This document shows, one piece after another, positions 8,767 to 16,284 of a stretch of DNA of 22,228 bases. This DNA comes from a virus. The stretch lies in the IMG/VR virus record IMGVR_UViG_3300050006_000050, positions 1-22,228 of that record, one strand, 5' to 3'. Position 1 is the stretch's first letter; every line of letters begins with the position of its first letter. The position numbers were made by a program, and so were the translations under genes. The notes below the pieces were generated by a model. The model was not told where the DNA came from. It did no database searches and saw only the letters and a list, made by a program, of their open reading frames with translations.

Positions 8767-9151
8767 TGGCCACCTCCTGTCTGAGATAGGGCACGGCGTC
8801 AAAAGTTAGAATGTAGGTGCCGGGTAGGTCCACGGCAAAGCGCACTTCGCCATCGGTCACTTCATCGGTCTGACCATCTGGCCACTCAACGCTGGTGCCC
8901 GTCGGGACGTTGCCGATCACGCACTCGTCTACACCGTCGGCGGCAATCTGTGGGTTGGTCATTTGCAGGTTGAGCGGTTGCTTCGGCAAAACTTCGCCGG
9001 CTGCTATATAGCTGTTAGAGTCTGTAACAGTTTCAGGGACTTCGATTGCAGGACGTTCAGTTGTGCCTTGCAGCTTCCCCATGCTTTTAGGGCAAGACAC
9101 TATTCCTGTTATAAGTCCCCTGGAATCATATACCGCAAAATGGCTTATCAT
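8744..9151 (-). CDS. Fibre-associated protein with beta-rich C-terminus (135 aa)
   Basis: The 135-aa product starts ISHFAVYDSRGLITGIVSC, a short strand pair seen in small proteins encoded behind tail fibres. It then has a linker (YIAAGEVLPKQP) and a C-terminal Ig-like or adhesin-like domain at about residues 60-130, with repeated beta strands (GTSVEWPDGQTDEV, then GEVRFAVDLPGTYILTFDAVPYLRQEV). GGAG lies 7 nt before the ATG. The start overlaps the fibre stop by ATGA, so the two are probably coupled. It could be a fibre tip or assembly protein; no enzymatic motif is seen. Confidence 0.78.
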   Translation of the reverse strand: MISHFAVYDSRGLITGIVSCPKSMGKLQGTTERPAIEVPETVTDSNSYIAAGEVLPKQPLNLQMTNPQIAADGVDECVIGNVPTGTSVEWPDGQTDEVTDGEVRFAVDLPGTYILTFDAVPYLRQEVAIEAVAAT

Positions 9152-12114
9152 CTTTTTGCTCCAATTACAGCAATACTGCCGACAACGCTCATGGACGAGC
9201 CGTTTATCTGTCGTGCCTGAATTGCTACAGAGAAAACGCCTTTAGGCAAAGAAACATAAGCAGATATTGGCGCAATATCTGGTGCCTGCATGGTCTCGAC
9301 AGGAGTACCGTTCACGACGGCGCGAGCTTCTACTGTTATGGTGGCTTGGCCAAAAGCGCTGGTTACTCTGACAAACCCCGTAAGAATCCCACCTATTGCG
9401 TCATCTGTGTTGTTGTTAAAGTTAAAGGAAGCCACAGTAGTAAAGGACGAGCCAATAGCCAGAGGCTGCTGTCTTCGAGCGCCTGCAGGGATTGTCACTG
9501 CCTGCCCTTTGAGTTGCAAGGTATCGACGTATGCGTCACCAGTGAAAATCTGGTTTCCGTTGATTAGTGTTGTGCCGGGCCGAACCCATTGATCTACTCG
9601 CTGAGCCGCAGTCTGAGCGTTTTCTGCGTAGCTCAAAAGTTGGCCGAAGTCCCTGTTTGTTCCGCCAATCTGAAGCGTAGAAGCGATGTAGCCAGAGTCT
9701 GCTTCAATGTGGCCGCGAAAGGTGGCGTTATTGAACTCGGCGCTACCGTTCCGGCTTATCCTCCATCCGGTTGAGCCCGCCGCAAAAGGAACTGACCGAA
9801 CTTCGTTTGCAATGTTCAGCTCCCAAATATCCGCAATATCGATCTTGGCGCCGTTGATGGTGGCGTCTTTGATCTTGGCGCCCGTAATGACCGCATCCTT
9901 GATCATTGCGTTGGTAATCGTGGCATCAGGGATGTAGGCCGGCACGTTGATCGCAAACCGGCGCTGACCTTCCACGGTGGCATAACCAAACACAAACTGC
10001 GTATTCCGCAGCGCGGCCATGCTGGCGTAATTGGTATCGGGGTTGAACGCGGTAATGGACTGTCCCGGGTCGATGAAATACACCGAATCGGAAGCCACCA
10101 CAAAACTGGTCACGCCGTTGTCGTTGGCCAGACCAATGCCGGCCACGCGGCCATTTACATCCAGCTTGACGGTGTACTGCGCACTCAGCACCGCCACATC
10201 GTTCGCAATGCCCTGCACGGCAGACACTTCCGCCTTGGTCTGGATGGCGGCAGAGTTGTCGTTAACAGTGGCTTCCAGCTGGGTTAGGTTTTGGGCGGTG
10301 GCCGTTACCTCCCCCTCCACGTCTTCCACGCGAGTGGTCAGGCTGTTAATCGCTGCCGCATTGCCATCCACATCCAGGTTCTGCACGTCGTTTTGCAACT
10401 GGGTGATGGCGCTGCCTTGACTGGTGATCGTGCCTTCGGCGCTGGTCACACGGTTATCCAGAAGATTCAGTGCGCCGGCGTTGGCGGTGACCTCACCATC
10501 CAGCGTGTTCAGGCTGTTGTTCAGGTTAGTCAGGGCGGTGCCCTGAGAGCTGATGGTACCCTCGGCGCTGGTTACCCGGCTGTCCAACGAGTTAATAGCC
10601 CCGCTGTTCAGGGTAATGTCACCCTCAGCAATCGTCAGACTGTTTTGCAACTGGGTAATGTCGGTCGATTGCGACGAAACCACGCCATCCAGGTCGCTGA
10701 CTTCGGTTTGTAGCGAGTTAATAGCGTCGGCGTTGCTCGTTACGTTGCCGTTGGTGGTAGTCAGGCTGTTGTTCAAAGTCGTAATGTCGCCGGACAAACT
10801 GACGATGCCGTTCTCGGTCGCCGTCACTCGGGTGCCCAGCGAGCTGATCGCGTTGGCATTGCCGGTTATATTGCCTTCCGCCGTGCTCAAGTCGGACTGC
10901 AGCAGCGTAATGTCGCCCGCCTGAGAAATCAGCTCACCTTCGGCGGCGGTTACGCGCACGTCCAGCGAGTTGACCGCCGAAGCGTTGGCCGACACTGCAT
11001 CGGCAATGCTCTGGTAATCTGGCTGCGGGCTGTAATAGGTGGCGTTCGGCGGGGTGGCGTTCGGTGGGGTCTGCGCGGCAATAACCTCATACACCACGCT
11101 GTCGTATCGGAACAGGTTGCCCACAGTGTAGCTGGCGTTGGCGTCGAACGGGCCAATGTTAATGTCGTTCAGGGTGGCTTGCAGGGCGCTGATCTGCCCG
11201 GCTTGCGCCGAAATATCGCCCTCGTTCGCCAGCACGCGGGTATCCAGGCCGCTGATCGCATTGGCGTTGGCGATCAGATCGCCGTTTACTGTTATCAGCG
11301 TGGCTTGCAGGCTGGTAATGTCCTGCTCGTGGTCAGCCAGCGTGCCCTCGGCGGTATCAATTCGGGGGCCATAGTTATCCAGAATGTCCTGCATGGACGG
11401 AATCTGAATGGCGTGATTACCAACGGTATCCTCAAGGGTCGGGATACGGAGGCCGTGATCGTCAATCGTATTCTGAATCGTCGGAATTGACTGAATCGGC
11501 GTCAGCAGATCGTTGGCCAACTCGCTCTCACTGATCTGCCCTTCAATCTGCTCAATGATGTATTCGGGCGTGAGAATGGTGGTGACCGACGTGCCGGCGG
11601 CATCGTTTATCGGCCCCTCAACATCGCTCGTTGAGGTGAACGAAATCCAGTAGTAATAGGTTTTCTGGCTGGCGTCGGCGCGCACGTTGTCGATGTAGAA
11701 CATGCCCGGCTCTTGGCCGATGCGCTCCGCGTTGGCGAAGTTGTCCGACTCTGCCCGGTAGATATTGGTCAGAGCATGATTGCTGTAGAGGCGCTGAGGC
11801 GTCTCCCAGGTCAGGAACACCTCACCATCAAAGGCAGCCACTGCCTCAAAGCCCACCGGTTTTGGGGGCGTGGACAGATCGGGTGCGCCGGTACCGGGTT
11901 GCAAAGCGCCAGGGTTTGACGGCGGCAAGCCGTTACGCAAGCGGCCAATGCCGCTGTCCAGAAGATCCCGCAGCGTCAACTTCCGGTCAAGCGGATTACC
12001 GCGGACGCCCTCGCCCGTTTCAATGATCTCAGCAATGGCCGACACCAGCGGGCGCAGTTCGGCCGATACCTTGGGCGAAACCGGCGGCAGAGTGCGGCGG
12101 CGCTTTGTCGTCAT
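9148..12114 (-). CDS. Tail fibre with FN3, coiled-coil repeats and lambda J-like C-terminal module
   Basis: The 988-aa product is a probable host-recognition fibre. Modules in order: a basic virion-binding N-terminus (1-80); a fibronectin type III-like domain (about 83-175); 14-residue repeats of pattern IPxxxDxxxxHxxx (210-279); a coiled-coil segment; a carbohydrate-binding-like insertion (about 320-365, DANASYTVGNLFRYDSVVYEV); 42-residue repeats (380-622); a segment like the tail-tip domain of lambda J homologues (about 640-690, YTVKLDVNGRVAGIGLAND); a short ATITNAMIKDAVITGAK-type repeat (731-760); and a beta-rich tip (about 880-988). The start overlaps the nozzle stop as TAATG and the end overlaps the next gene by ATGA. 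The family assignment is firm; the receptor is unknown. Confidence 0.9.
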   Translation of the reverse strand: MTTKRRRTLPPVSPKVSAELRPLVSAIAEIIETGEGVRGNPLDRKLTLRDLLDSGIGRLRNGLPPSNPGALQPGTGAPDLSTPPKPVGFEAVAAFDGEVFLTWETPQRLYSNHALTNIYRAESDNFANAERIGQEPGMFYIDNVRADASQKTYYYWISFTSTSDVEGPINDAAGTSVTTILTPEYIIEQIEGQISESELANDLLTPIQSIPTIQNTIDDHGLRIPTLEDTVGNHAIQIPSMQDILDNYGPRIDTAEGTLADHEQDITSLQATLITVNGDLIANANAISGLDTRVLANEGDISAQAGQISALQATLNDINIGPFDANASYTVGNLFRYDSVVYEVIAAQTPPNATPPNATYYSPQPDYQSIADAVSANASAVNSLDVRVTAAEGELISQAGDITLLQSDLSTAEGNITGNANAISSLGTRVTATENGIVSLSGDITTLNNSLTTTNGNVTSNADAINSLQTEVSDLDGVVSSQSTDITQLQNSLTIAEGDITLNSGAINSLDSRVTSAEGTISSQGTALTNLNNSLNTLDGEVTANAGALNLLDNRVTSAEGTITSQGSAITQLQNDVQNLDVDGNAAAINSLTTRVEDVEGEVTATAQNLTQLEATVNDNSAAIQTKAEVSAVQGIANDVAVLSAQYTVKLDVNGRVAGIGLANDNGVTSFVVASDSVYFIDPGQSITAFNPDTNYASMAALRNTQFVFGYATVEGQRRFAINVPAYIPDATITNAMIKDAVITGAKIKDATINGAKIDIADIWELNIANEVRSVPFAAGSTGWRISRNGSAEFNNATFRGHIEADSGYIASTLQIGGTNRDFGQLLSYAENAQTAAQRVDQWVRPGTTLINGNQIFTGDAYVDTLQLKGQAVTIPAGARRQQPLAIGSSFTTVASFNFNNNTDDAIGGILTGFVRVTSAFGQATITVEARAVVNGTPVETMQAPDIAPISAYVSLPKGVFSVAIQARQINGSSMSVVGSIAVIGAKR
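10249..10977 (-). repeat. Tandem 42-residue (126-nt) repeats inside the fibre gene
   Basis: Fibre residues 380-622 consist of repeats beginning at residues 380, 422, 464, 506, 548 and 588. Each follows the pattern AINSLDxRVTSAEGxISSQ, then a DITxLQNSL-type stretch, then a turn with Asn/Gly. The period is exactly 42 residues except the fifth unit (40). Copies are diverged at protein and DNA level, so this is an old repeat maintained for a trimeric coiled-coil shaft rather than a recent duplication. Confidence 0.85.
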
Positions 12115-13730
12115 TACACAAGCTCCACAGGGCTGGTGGCCAGTTGCACAGAACGGATTTCAGCGGTGGCCTGCAATTCGATTTCCCACTCTCGATGCAG
12201 CGAGAAACCGGCAGGCATCCGGAACATGGCAGCGGACGGAATGGCGAAATCCAGCACGGTCTGGCTGTCCGCGTACACCAGCAGGCGCACCGGGTAGCTG
12301 TCGGCAATGACCTGTCCGCACGTAAAGGCAGCAGAGCCCGGCGGCAACTCATGCACGCGAGAGCGCCAGGTGTAGGTCAACGGTGTGCCTTTGTCCCATT
12401 GCGCGATATTTGCGCCCTGAATCAGATACAGGATGTCCTCGGCGATGTCGTAATAGCCGCCATCGGCCTGCACATCGAAGAACTCAATGCCCACGCCCGG
12501 CGTGAATCGGAACGAACCCCCGCTGTAAAAGCCAAGGTACGCCCCGTCATACCGGTAGCCGTGGATGGTTTCGGGGTTCAGGGCCTGCCACTGATCGCGG
12601 GTGAGTGTATTGGCGGTAATCACCTGAGCCTCGGCGCCACCAATGGCTACCAGGCCGTCATAGCCGGCATAGATGGCGTACCCGCCCATATCCACCATGG
12701 AACGCTTGGCAATGCACGGCTGGTTAACGTCCAGCTCCATCTGCGCCATCGCCTCCGGGGATGAGCCGGTCACCAGCCAGGGCTGGCCGGTCGTGGTCAC
12801 CACAAGCCCGCCGCTCACGGCCGCAATGGCAACAATCGGATCCGCAAACGCCAGCTGGTAACTGACCGGCCATGCATGCGGCAAGTACGGCTCACTGAAG
12901 GCCAGTGTGTTGCCGAAGAAGCCGGCGAGGATGCCGCCAGGCAACGCCGTGAGGCCGGTCATGTTCGGGTCCGGACCATCCCAGAGCGTGCTGGCCAGTG
13001 TGAGGCCCAGCGCTTCGGACAGGACGTTATCGGTGTATGTCGCCGTGGCAGCGGTCAACTCGGCTACCAACTGGTACAGGCCGCCGCTTTCCACGCGATA
13101 CAGGCGTTTCTTGGTGATGTTGTAATCGCCCGCCGGCACCGAGGGCAGTGTAATGTCCAGGTGACCATTGGCGGGTGCGCCACTGACGGCATCCCAGCGC
13201 AGCGCAGTACCGGACGGATCCGAAGGCGGGCCTTCTTCACCGTACTCGGTCACCATGGTCACCACGTAACTGACCTCGACCGCGGTATCCGGTACCTCGG
13301 TACGGCCAGACGGCACGGCGATGACCGGTGAGGATTGCGGTGCAGGCACGCCAAGTTCGTACCAGTCGGACGGATACGGACCTGCCCCGCCGGTGGCAAT
13401 GGCAATCGTGCTCATCTTCGGGGAGCCCTGCCCGGTCCAGTACACCCGGGCATAGGCATCGTTGGCGACCGGTGAGCGCACAACGTCAATATCGTACTGA
13501 CTGCCCCAAGAGAACCAGAAGCCGGCACCGGCGTTACCCTGGTCGTATCGCCACAGATTCGCGGGATTGATGGTTGCGGGGAGTTGATCGGCAATCAGGG
13601 TGTCGCGCTGGGGGCGAAGGGTGCCGCGCCGCAAATCCAGATTGCGGGCAATCTGCGCGTTGTTTTCCGGCAATAGCCGGGCATCGAGGATCGGCAGTTC
13701 ACCTCGGAATGCTGCGTGCTGGAGCTTCAT
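12114..13730 (-). CDS. Tail nozzle / tubular protein B-like structural protein
   Basis: The 538-aa product is beta-rich and has the opening typical of podoviral nozzle proteins: FRGELPILDARLLPENNAQ then ARNLDLRRGTLRPQRD (residues about 8-42). Residues about 130-235 include an Ig/FN3-like insertion (VSYVVTMVTEYGEEGPPSDPS). The rest has repeated Gly-aromatic strand motifs consistent with a beta-propeller, for example GGYAIYAGYDGLVAIGG and YRYDGAYLGFYSGG. By analogy with T7 gp12 and P22 gp10 it would form the distal tube below the adaptor ring. It starts 12 nt after the adaptor gene and its stop overlaps the fibre start. Confidence 0.85.
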   Translation of the reverse strand: MKLQHAAFRGELPILDARLLPENNAQIARNLDLRRGTLRPQRDTLIADQLPATINPANLWRYDQGNAGAGFWFSWGSQYDIDVVRSPVANDAYARVYWTGQGSPKMSTIAIATGGAGPYPSDWYELGVPAPQSSPVIAVPSGRTEVPDTAVEVSYVVTMVTEYGEEGPPSDPSGTALRWDAVSGAPANGHLDITLPSVPAGDYNITKKRLYRVESGGLYQLVAELTAATATYTDNVLSEALGLTLASTLWDGPDPNMTGLTALPGGILAGFFGNTLAFSEPYLPHAWPVSYQLAFADPIVAIAAVSGGLVVTTTGQPWLVTGSSPEAMAQMELDVNQPCIAKRSMVDMGGYAIYAGYDGLVAIGGAEAQVITANTLTRDQWQALNPETIHGYRYDGAYLGFYSGGSFRFTPGVGIEFFDVQADGGYYDIAEDILYLIQGANIAQWDKGTPLTYTWRSRVHELPPGSAAFTCGQVIADSYPVRLLVYADSQTVLDFAIPSAAMFRMPAGFSLHREWEIELQATAEIRSVQLATSPVELV

Positions 13731-13742
13731 GCGCGGATCTCG

Positions 13743-14300
13743 TCAGAGAAAGGGGCGGGGTCGAACACGGGCGCCACCACGGGCGTGACCGTGACTGGCT
13801 GCCTGCTTGGCGTCGTGAATGCCGGACAGATATTGCGTGTGGTAGTAGGCCGCCATGCCCGGATCTTTCCAGGGCTGCGGCATCATCAGCAGGCGCCAGC
13901 GGGCGCCGTCACCGATAGGGTCTGCCCAGTTGTTCAGCAGGGCTTCGGCCAGCGGGTCCGTGGTCGTCGGGCGACAGGCCAGCTCCCCGGTCAGGTTGTC
14001 CCGGTCCGGCTTGCGCAGCATTTCAATGCGGCCAGGGTCGGGCTGCACGTAATCCACGCCCAGACGCAGCACGCGATCCCCGGCTTTCAGGGAGCGAATG
14101 CGCAACGGCTCGGCATCCTCCGGCACGATCAGTTGCGGGTAGTTGCTGCGGGCCGCCACCACCACGTAGCCGCGGTGAATCCAGGCATCTGCCTCCTGGC
14201 AGAATTCCCGGGCCATGCGCTTGATCTGGTCGCGCACGGTCGCTCGGGGCGCTTCCGGAATGTCCAGCAGCACCTGATCAATCAGCTCATCCTGCGTCAT
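13743..14300 (-). CDS. Head-tail adaptor / tail tubular protein A-like (185 aa)
   Basis: The N-terminal helix pair (MTQDELIDQVLLDIPEAPRA, then IKRMAREFCQEADAWIH) and later paired helices around ALLNNWADPIGDGARWRLLMMPQPW resemble podoviral head-tail adaptors of the gp4 or tubular-A type, which bind the portal and hold the nozzle. The C-terminus (ARGGARVRPRPFL) is basic and probably inserts into a neighbouring subunit. GGGAGGT precedes the ATG by 5 nt and the start overlaps the upstream gene by ATGA. The position between a second adaptor-like gene and the nozzle supports the role. The name of the family is inferred. Confidence 0.78.
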   Translation of the reverse strand: MTQDELIDQVLLDIPEAPRATVRDQIKRMAREFCQEADAWIHRGYVVVAARSNYPQLIVPEDAEPLRIRSLKAGDRVLRLGVDYVQPDPGRIEMLRKPDRDNLTGELACRPTTTDPLAEALLNNWADPIGDGARWRLLMMPQPWKDPGMAAYYHTQYLSGIHDAKQAASHGHARGGARVRPRPFL

Positions 14301-14989
14301 GCATTACCTCCCGGGGGATTGGCTGAGGTGTCCGGACTGTTGGGCGAGGCCATCTGATCGGATTGCGCCTTGCCGGTGATCTGGGACAGATACTGATTGA
14401 GGTGCAGTTGCGCCCGGTTCAGGTTGGCGCCCGTCTGCGCGTCCTTGCTGAACGCGCGGTACAGCATGTAATCCACGGCAGCCGGCACATAGGCCGCATC
14501 CAGCCTGAAAGGCTCCTGACCGAACGCGCTGTAATCCTGCGCGACATCGTGCGACTCGGGCACCTTGGCGTACAGGATCTCAACCGCCGCACCCACCGCC
14601 GCCGGCGGATACACGTAGAAATGGCGCGGGTCCAACTCATCGAACACGAAGCGCTCAATCTCCGTGGTCGCTTCATCGCTGTGCCAGGTGCGCCGCACGG
14701 TATCCAGCTCCCGTCGCGTGGCCACGAACACGGGCGGCATCTTGCCAACGGTGTTGCGGATCACATCCAGCAGGCGCTCGCCGCCATCTGGAATGGTCTG
14801 TTTCGTGCCGGCAACCAGTTGCAGTTCCTCGTTGACCACGGAAACTGAAGGCTTGAGGGCCACCGCTGCCGCGTAAAACTCGTTGAGCCAGTCGCCCAGC
14901 TCTGCATTGGTCCAGCGAATACCCTCTGCGCCAATCTCTTGCAGAATGCGTTTCGCCCGATCAATGGGCGTTGCAACGGTGACAGCCAT
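14297..14989 (-). CDS. Head-tail connector / adaptor-like phage protein (230 aa)
   Basis: The product begins with a helical domain (DRAKRILQEIGAEGIRWTNAELGDWLNEFYAAA in two helices), then VAGTKQTIPDGGERLLDVIRN, and a beta segment ending FDELDPRHFYVYPPAA. This order (RWTxxELxxWLN, TKQxIPxxGxRLLDV, DPRxFYVYPP) is characteristic of a phage family, DUF6682-like from memory, that sits beside the nozzle gene and is likely a virion connector. The C-terminal 30 residues are Ser/Asn/Pro-rich and flexible. GGGGT precedes the ATG. Three bases separate it from the preceding gene. Confidence 0.8.
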   Translation of the reverse strand: MAVTVATPIDRAKRILQEIGAEGIRWTNAELGDWLNEFYAAAVALKPSVSVVNEELQLVAGTKQTIPDGGERLLDVIRNTVGKMPPVFVATRRELDTVRRTWHSDEATTEIERFVFDELDPRHFYVYPPAAVGAAVEILYAKVPESHDVAQDYSAFGQEPFRLDAAYVPAAVDYMLYRAFSKDAQTGANLNRAQLHLNQYLSQITGKAQSDQMASPNSPDTSANPPGGNA

Positions 14990-14992
14990 GGC

Positions 14993-15427
14993 TTACCCCA
15001 CTTCTTCCATGTGGCTGTATTTCGCCATTTCCGGCGTCCAGGGAATCAAGCGGCCGGTGCGCTTGTTGCGCCCCAACTTGCCCTTGTAGCCAGTGGTTTC
15101 GGGCTGTTTCACGGGCTGCGGCTCAGGCGCTGGCGCTTGAGGTTCTTGCGGCTCGCTCGCGGGCTCTGGCTGGGTTTCAGTTTCAGTCTCGGCCTGCGGT
15201 TCGCCGGCTGGCTCGCCTGCCACTTCCGGCTCGGATGCAGGTTCGGGCTCGCCACCCTGTTCCTGTGCGTTCAGGCGATCTTCGGCATAGCCCAGCAACT
15301 TGGCACGAATCACCTCCTTGTTTTCGCGCTTGTCCACATTGATATCCAAGTGCTCAATGCCCAGCGCCTCCAGATCATCCTTGGTCCGGGCCTTGGTGAT
15401 CTTGTCGATCAGTACCGTCATGTCCAT
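14993..15427 (-). CDS. Acidic Pro/Glu-rich phage structural protein (144 aa)
   Basis: The first about 55 residues form a small helical domain (MDMTVLIDKITKARTKDDLEALGIEHLDI, then KRENKEVIRAKLLGYAEDRL). Residues about 57-110 are a low-complexity Pro/Glu/Ala tract with repeated SEPE/GEP/QEP units. The last 30 residues return to a basic-aromatic conserved-looking tail (GYKGKLGRNKRTGRLIPWTPEM). GGAG lies 8 nt before the first ATG. It comes directly after the capsid gene terminator, the usual place for a head decoration or completion protein. No family name can be given; the disordered linker may tether the two ends. Confidence 0.75.
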   Translation of the reverse strand: MDMTVLIDKITKARTKDDLEALGIEHLDINVDKRENKEVIRAKLLGYAEDRLNAQEQGGEPEPASEPEVAGEPAGEPQAETETETQPEPASEPQEPQAPAPEPQPVKQPETTGYKGKLGRNKRTGRLIPWTPEMAKYSHMEEVG

Positions 15428-15447
15428 TGGATTACTCCGTCAGGAAC

Positions 15448-15475
15448 AAGAAAACCGCCCCGTAGGGCGGTTCTC
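15448..15475 (-). terminator. Intrinsic terminator after the capsid gene
   Basis: Read on the minus strand, AACCGCCC and GGGCGGTT (8 bp) flank a UACG tetraloop closed by C-G, a very stable loop, followed by TTCTTGTT. It lies 12 nt after the capsid stop and just before the Pro/Glu-rich gene. Read-through must supply the downstream genes unless a promoter is hidden here, so it probably reduces transcription after the abundant capsid message. Confidence 0.8.
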
Positions 15476-15483
15476 AGGTGGGT

Positions 15484-16284
15484 TTAGCCGCGCTCGGCGT
15501 ACAGGTGGCCGATGGCGTTCGGGTCGATGACTTTGCGGCCATAGACGTTCAGGCCACGGATCAGCTTGCCGAAGTCTTGCGGGTTCGGCAGCGTTTCCAT
15601 GTTGGTCATCTGACTGGCGAAGGTCAGCGCCTTCTTGTGACCAAAGATCACGTTGGTGGCCGGACGGGTGGTGGTGCCATCAACAACCGTGTTCAGGTTG
15701 TTGGACACGTACACAGTGAAGCGATCCAGCTCGCCCACCTTGCCATTGCGGTAAACGCTGGTCGCGTCACCCATGGCGCTGGCGTCGCGCAGATCGGACT
15801 TCTTGAGCATGCCGTTCATCCACGCCGGGATGACGATGTACCGCCCGGTGTTCGGGCAGTCCTGCTCGTCCAGTGCCACGCCGGCATCAACAATCACATC
15901 CATGATGTTGGCCTTGGTGACGGCTACCGGCGCGCCGGCTTCGCCCAGGTTGATGGAGCCAGACTGGGCACCAGCAGCTGCACCGGCATTCTCCGGGGCC
16001 GCCTCGGTGTACGCGTAGGCGTTCACATCGGTGTCGATCTTGATGGACATTTGCTGACCACCATCGTCAGACCAGTTGTCCATCAGCTTGATGTCGGACT
16101 GGTAGGCGTCCACATCGTTGACCTCAAAGGCAAAGTACTTCGCCTGGTCAATCTGGAGTTCTACCTTGTCGGAGGTCGGCTTCTCGTAGTTGAGGCCGCC
16201 GCCGATCTCGTAGTCACGGATCGTGATGGACGGGGTGGTACGGATCTGTACGATGTCACCCTGCTGCTTGATCTCGCCCTCGTA
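15484..16284 (-). CDS. Major capsid protein, exon 2 (residues 48-313)
   Basis: This is the larger exon of the split capsid gene; the mature CDS joins 17462-17322 to 16284-15484 and encodes 313 aa. A reading of 209 aa from the GTG at 16113 is an artefact, because the frame continues upstream to 16284 with clear capsid sequence (YEGEIKQQGDIVQIR, TIRDYEIGGGLNYEKP, QIDQAKYFAFEVNDVDAYQ). Further family-like parts are SDIKLMDNWSDDGGQQM, the loop GRYIVIPAWMNGMLKKSD and the tail GRKVIDPNAIG. Such about 310-residue proteins with the HK97-like fold are major capsid proteins of podoviruses whose portals resemble P22. Position after a scaffold gene agrees. The terminator 12 nt downstream fits a highly expressed gene. 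Confidence 0.88.
   Translation of the reverse strand, partial: YEGEIKQQGDIVQIRTTPSITIRDYEIGGGLNYEKPTSDKVELQIDQAKYFAFEVNDVDAYQSDIKLMDNWSDDGGQQMSIKIDTDVNAYAYTEAAPENAGAAAGAQSGSINLGEAGAPVAVTKANIMDVIVDAGVALDEQDCPNTGRYIVIPAWMNGMLKKSDLRDASAMGDATSVYRNGKVGELDRFTVYVSNNLNTVVDGTTTRPATNVIFGHKKALTFASQMTNMETLPNPQDFGKLIRGLNVYGRKVIDPNAIGHLYAERG

Noticed and set aside
10249-10977. Spaced repeats that might be a CRISPR array
   Set aside because: The repeats are coding, diverged, have a 126-nt period and no conserved direct repeat separated by unique spacers.
15484-16113. A stand-alone 209-aa capsid gene starting at GTG 16113
   Set aside because: The same frame is open and clearly capsid-like up to 16284, and 47 further codons are found at 17322-17462. 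The GTG lies inside the conserved NDVDAYQ stretch.
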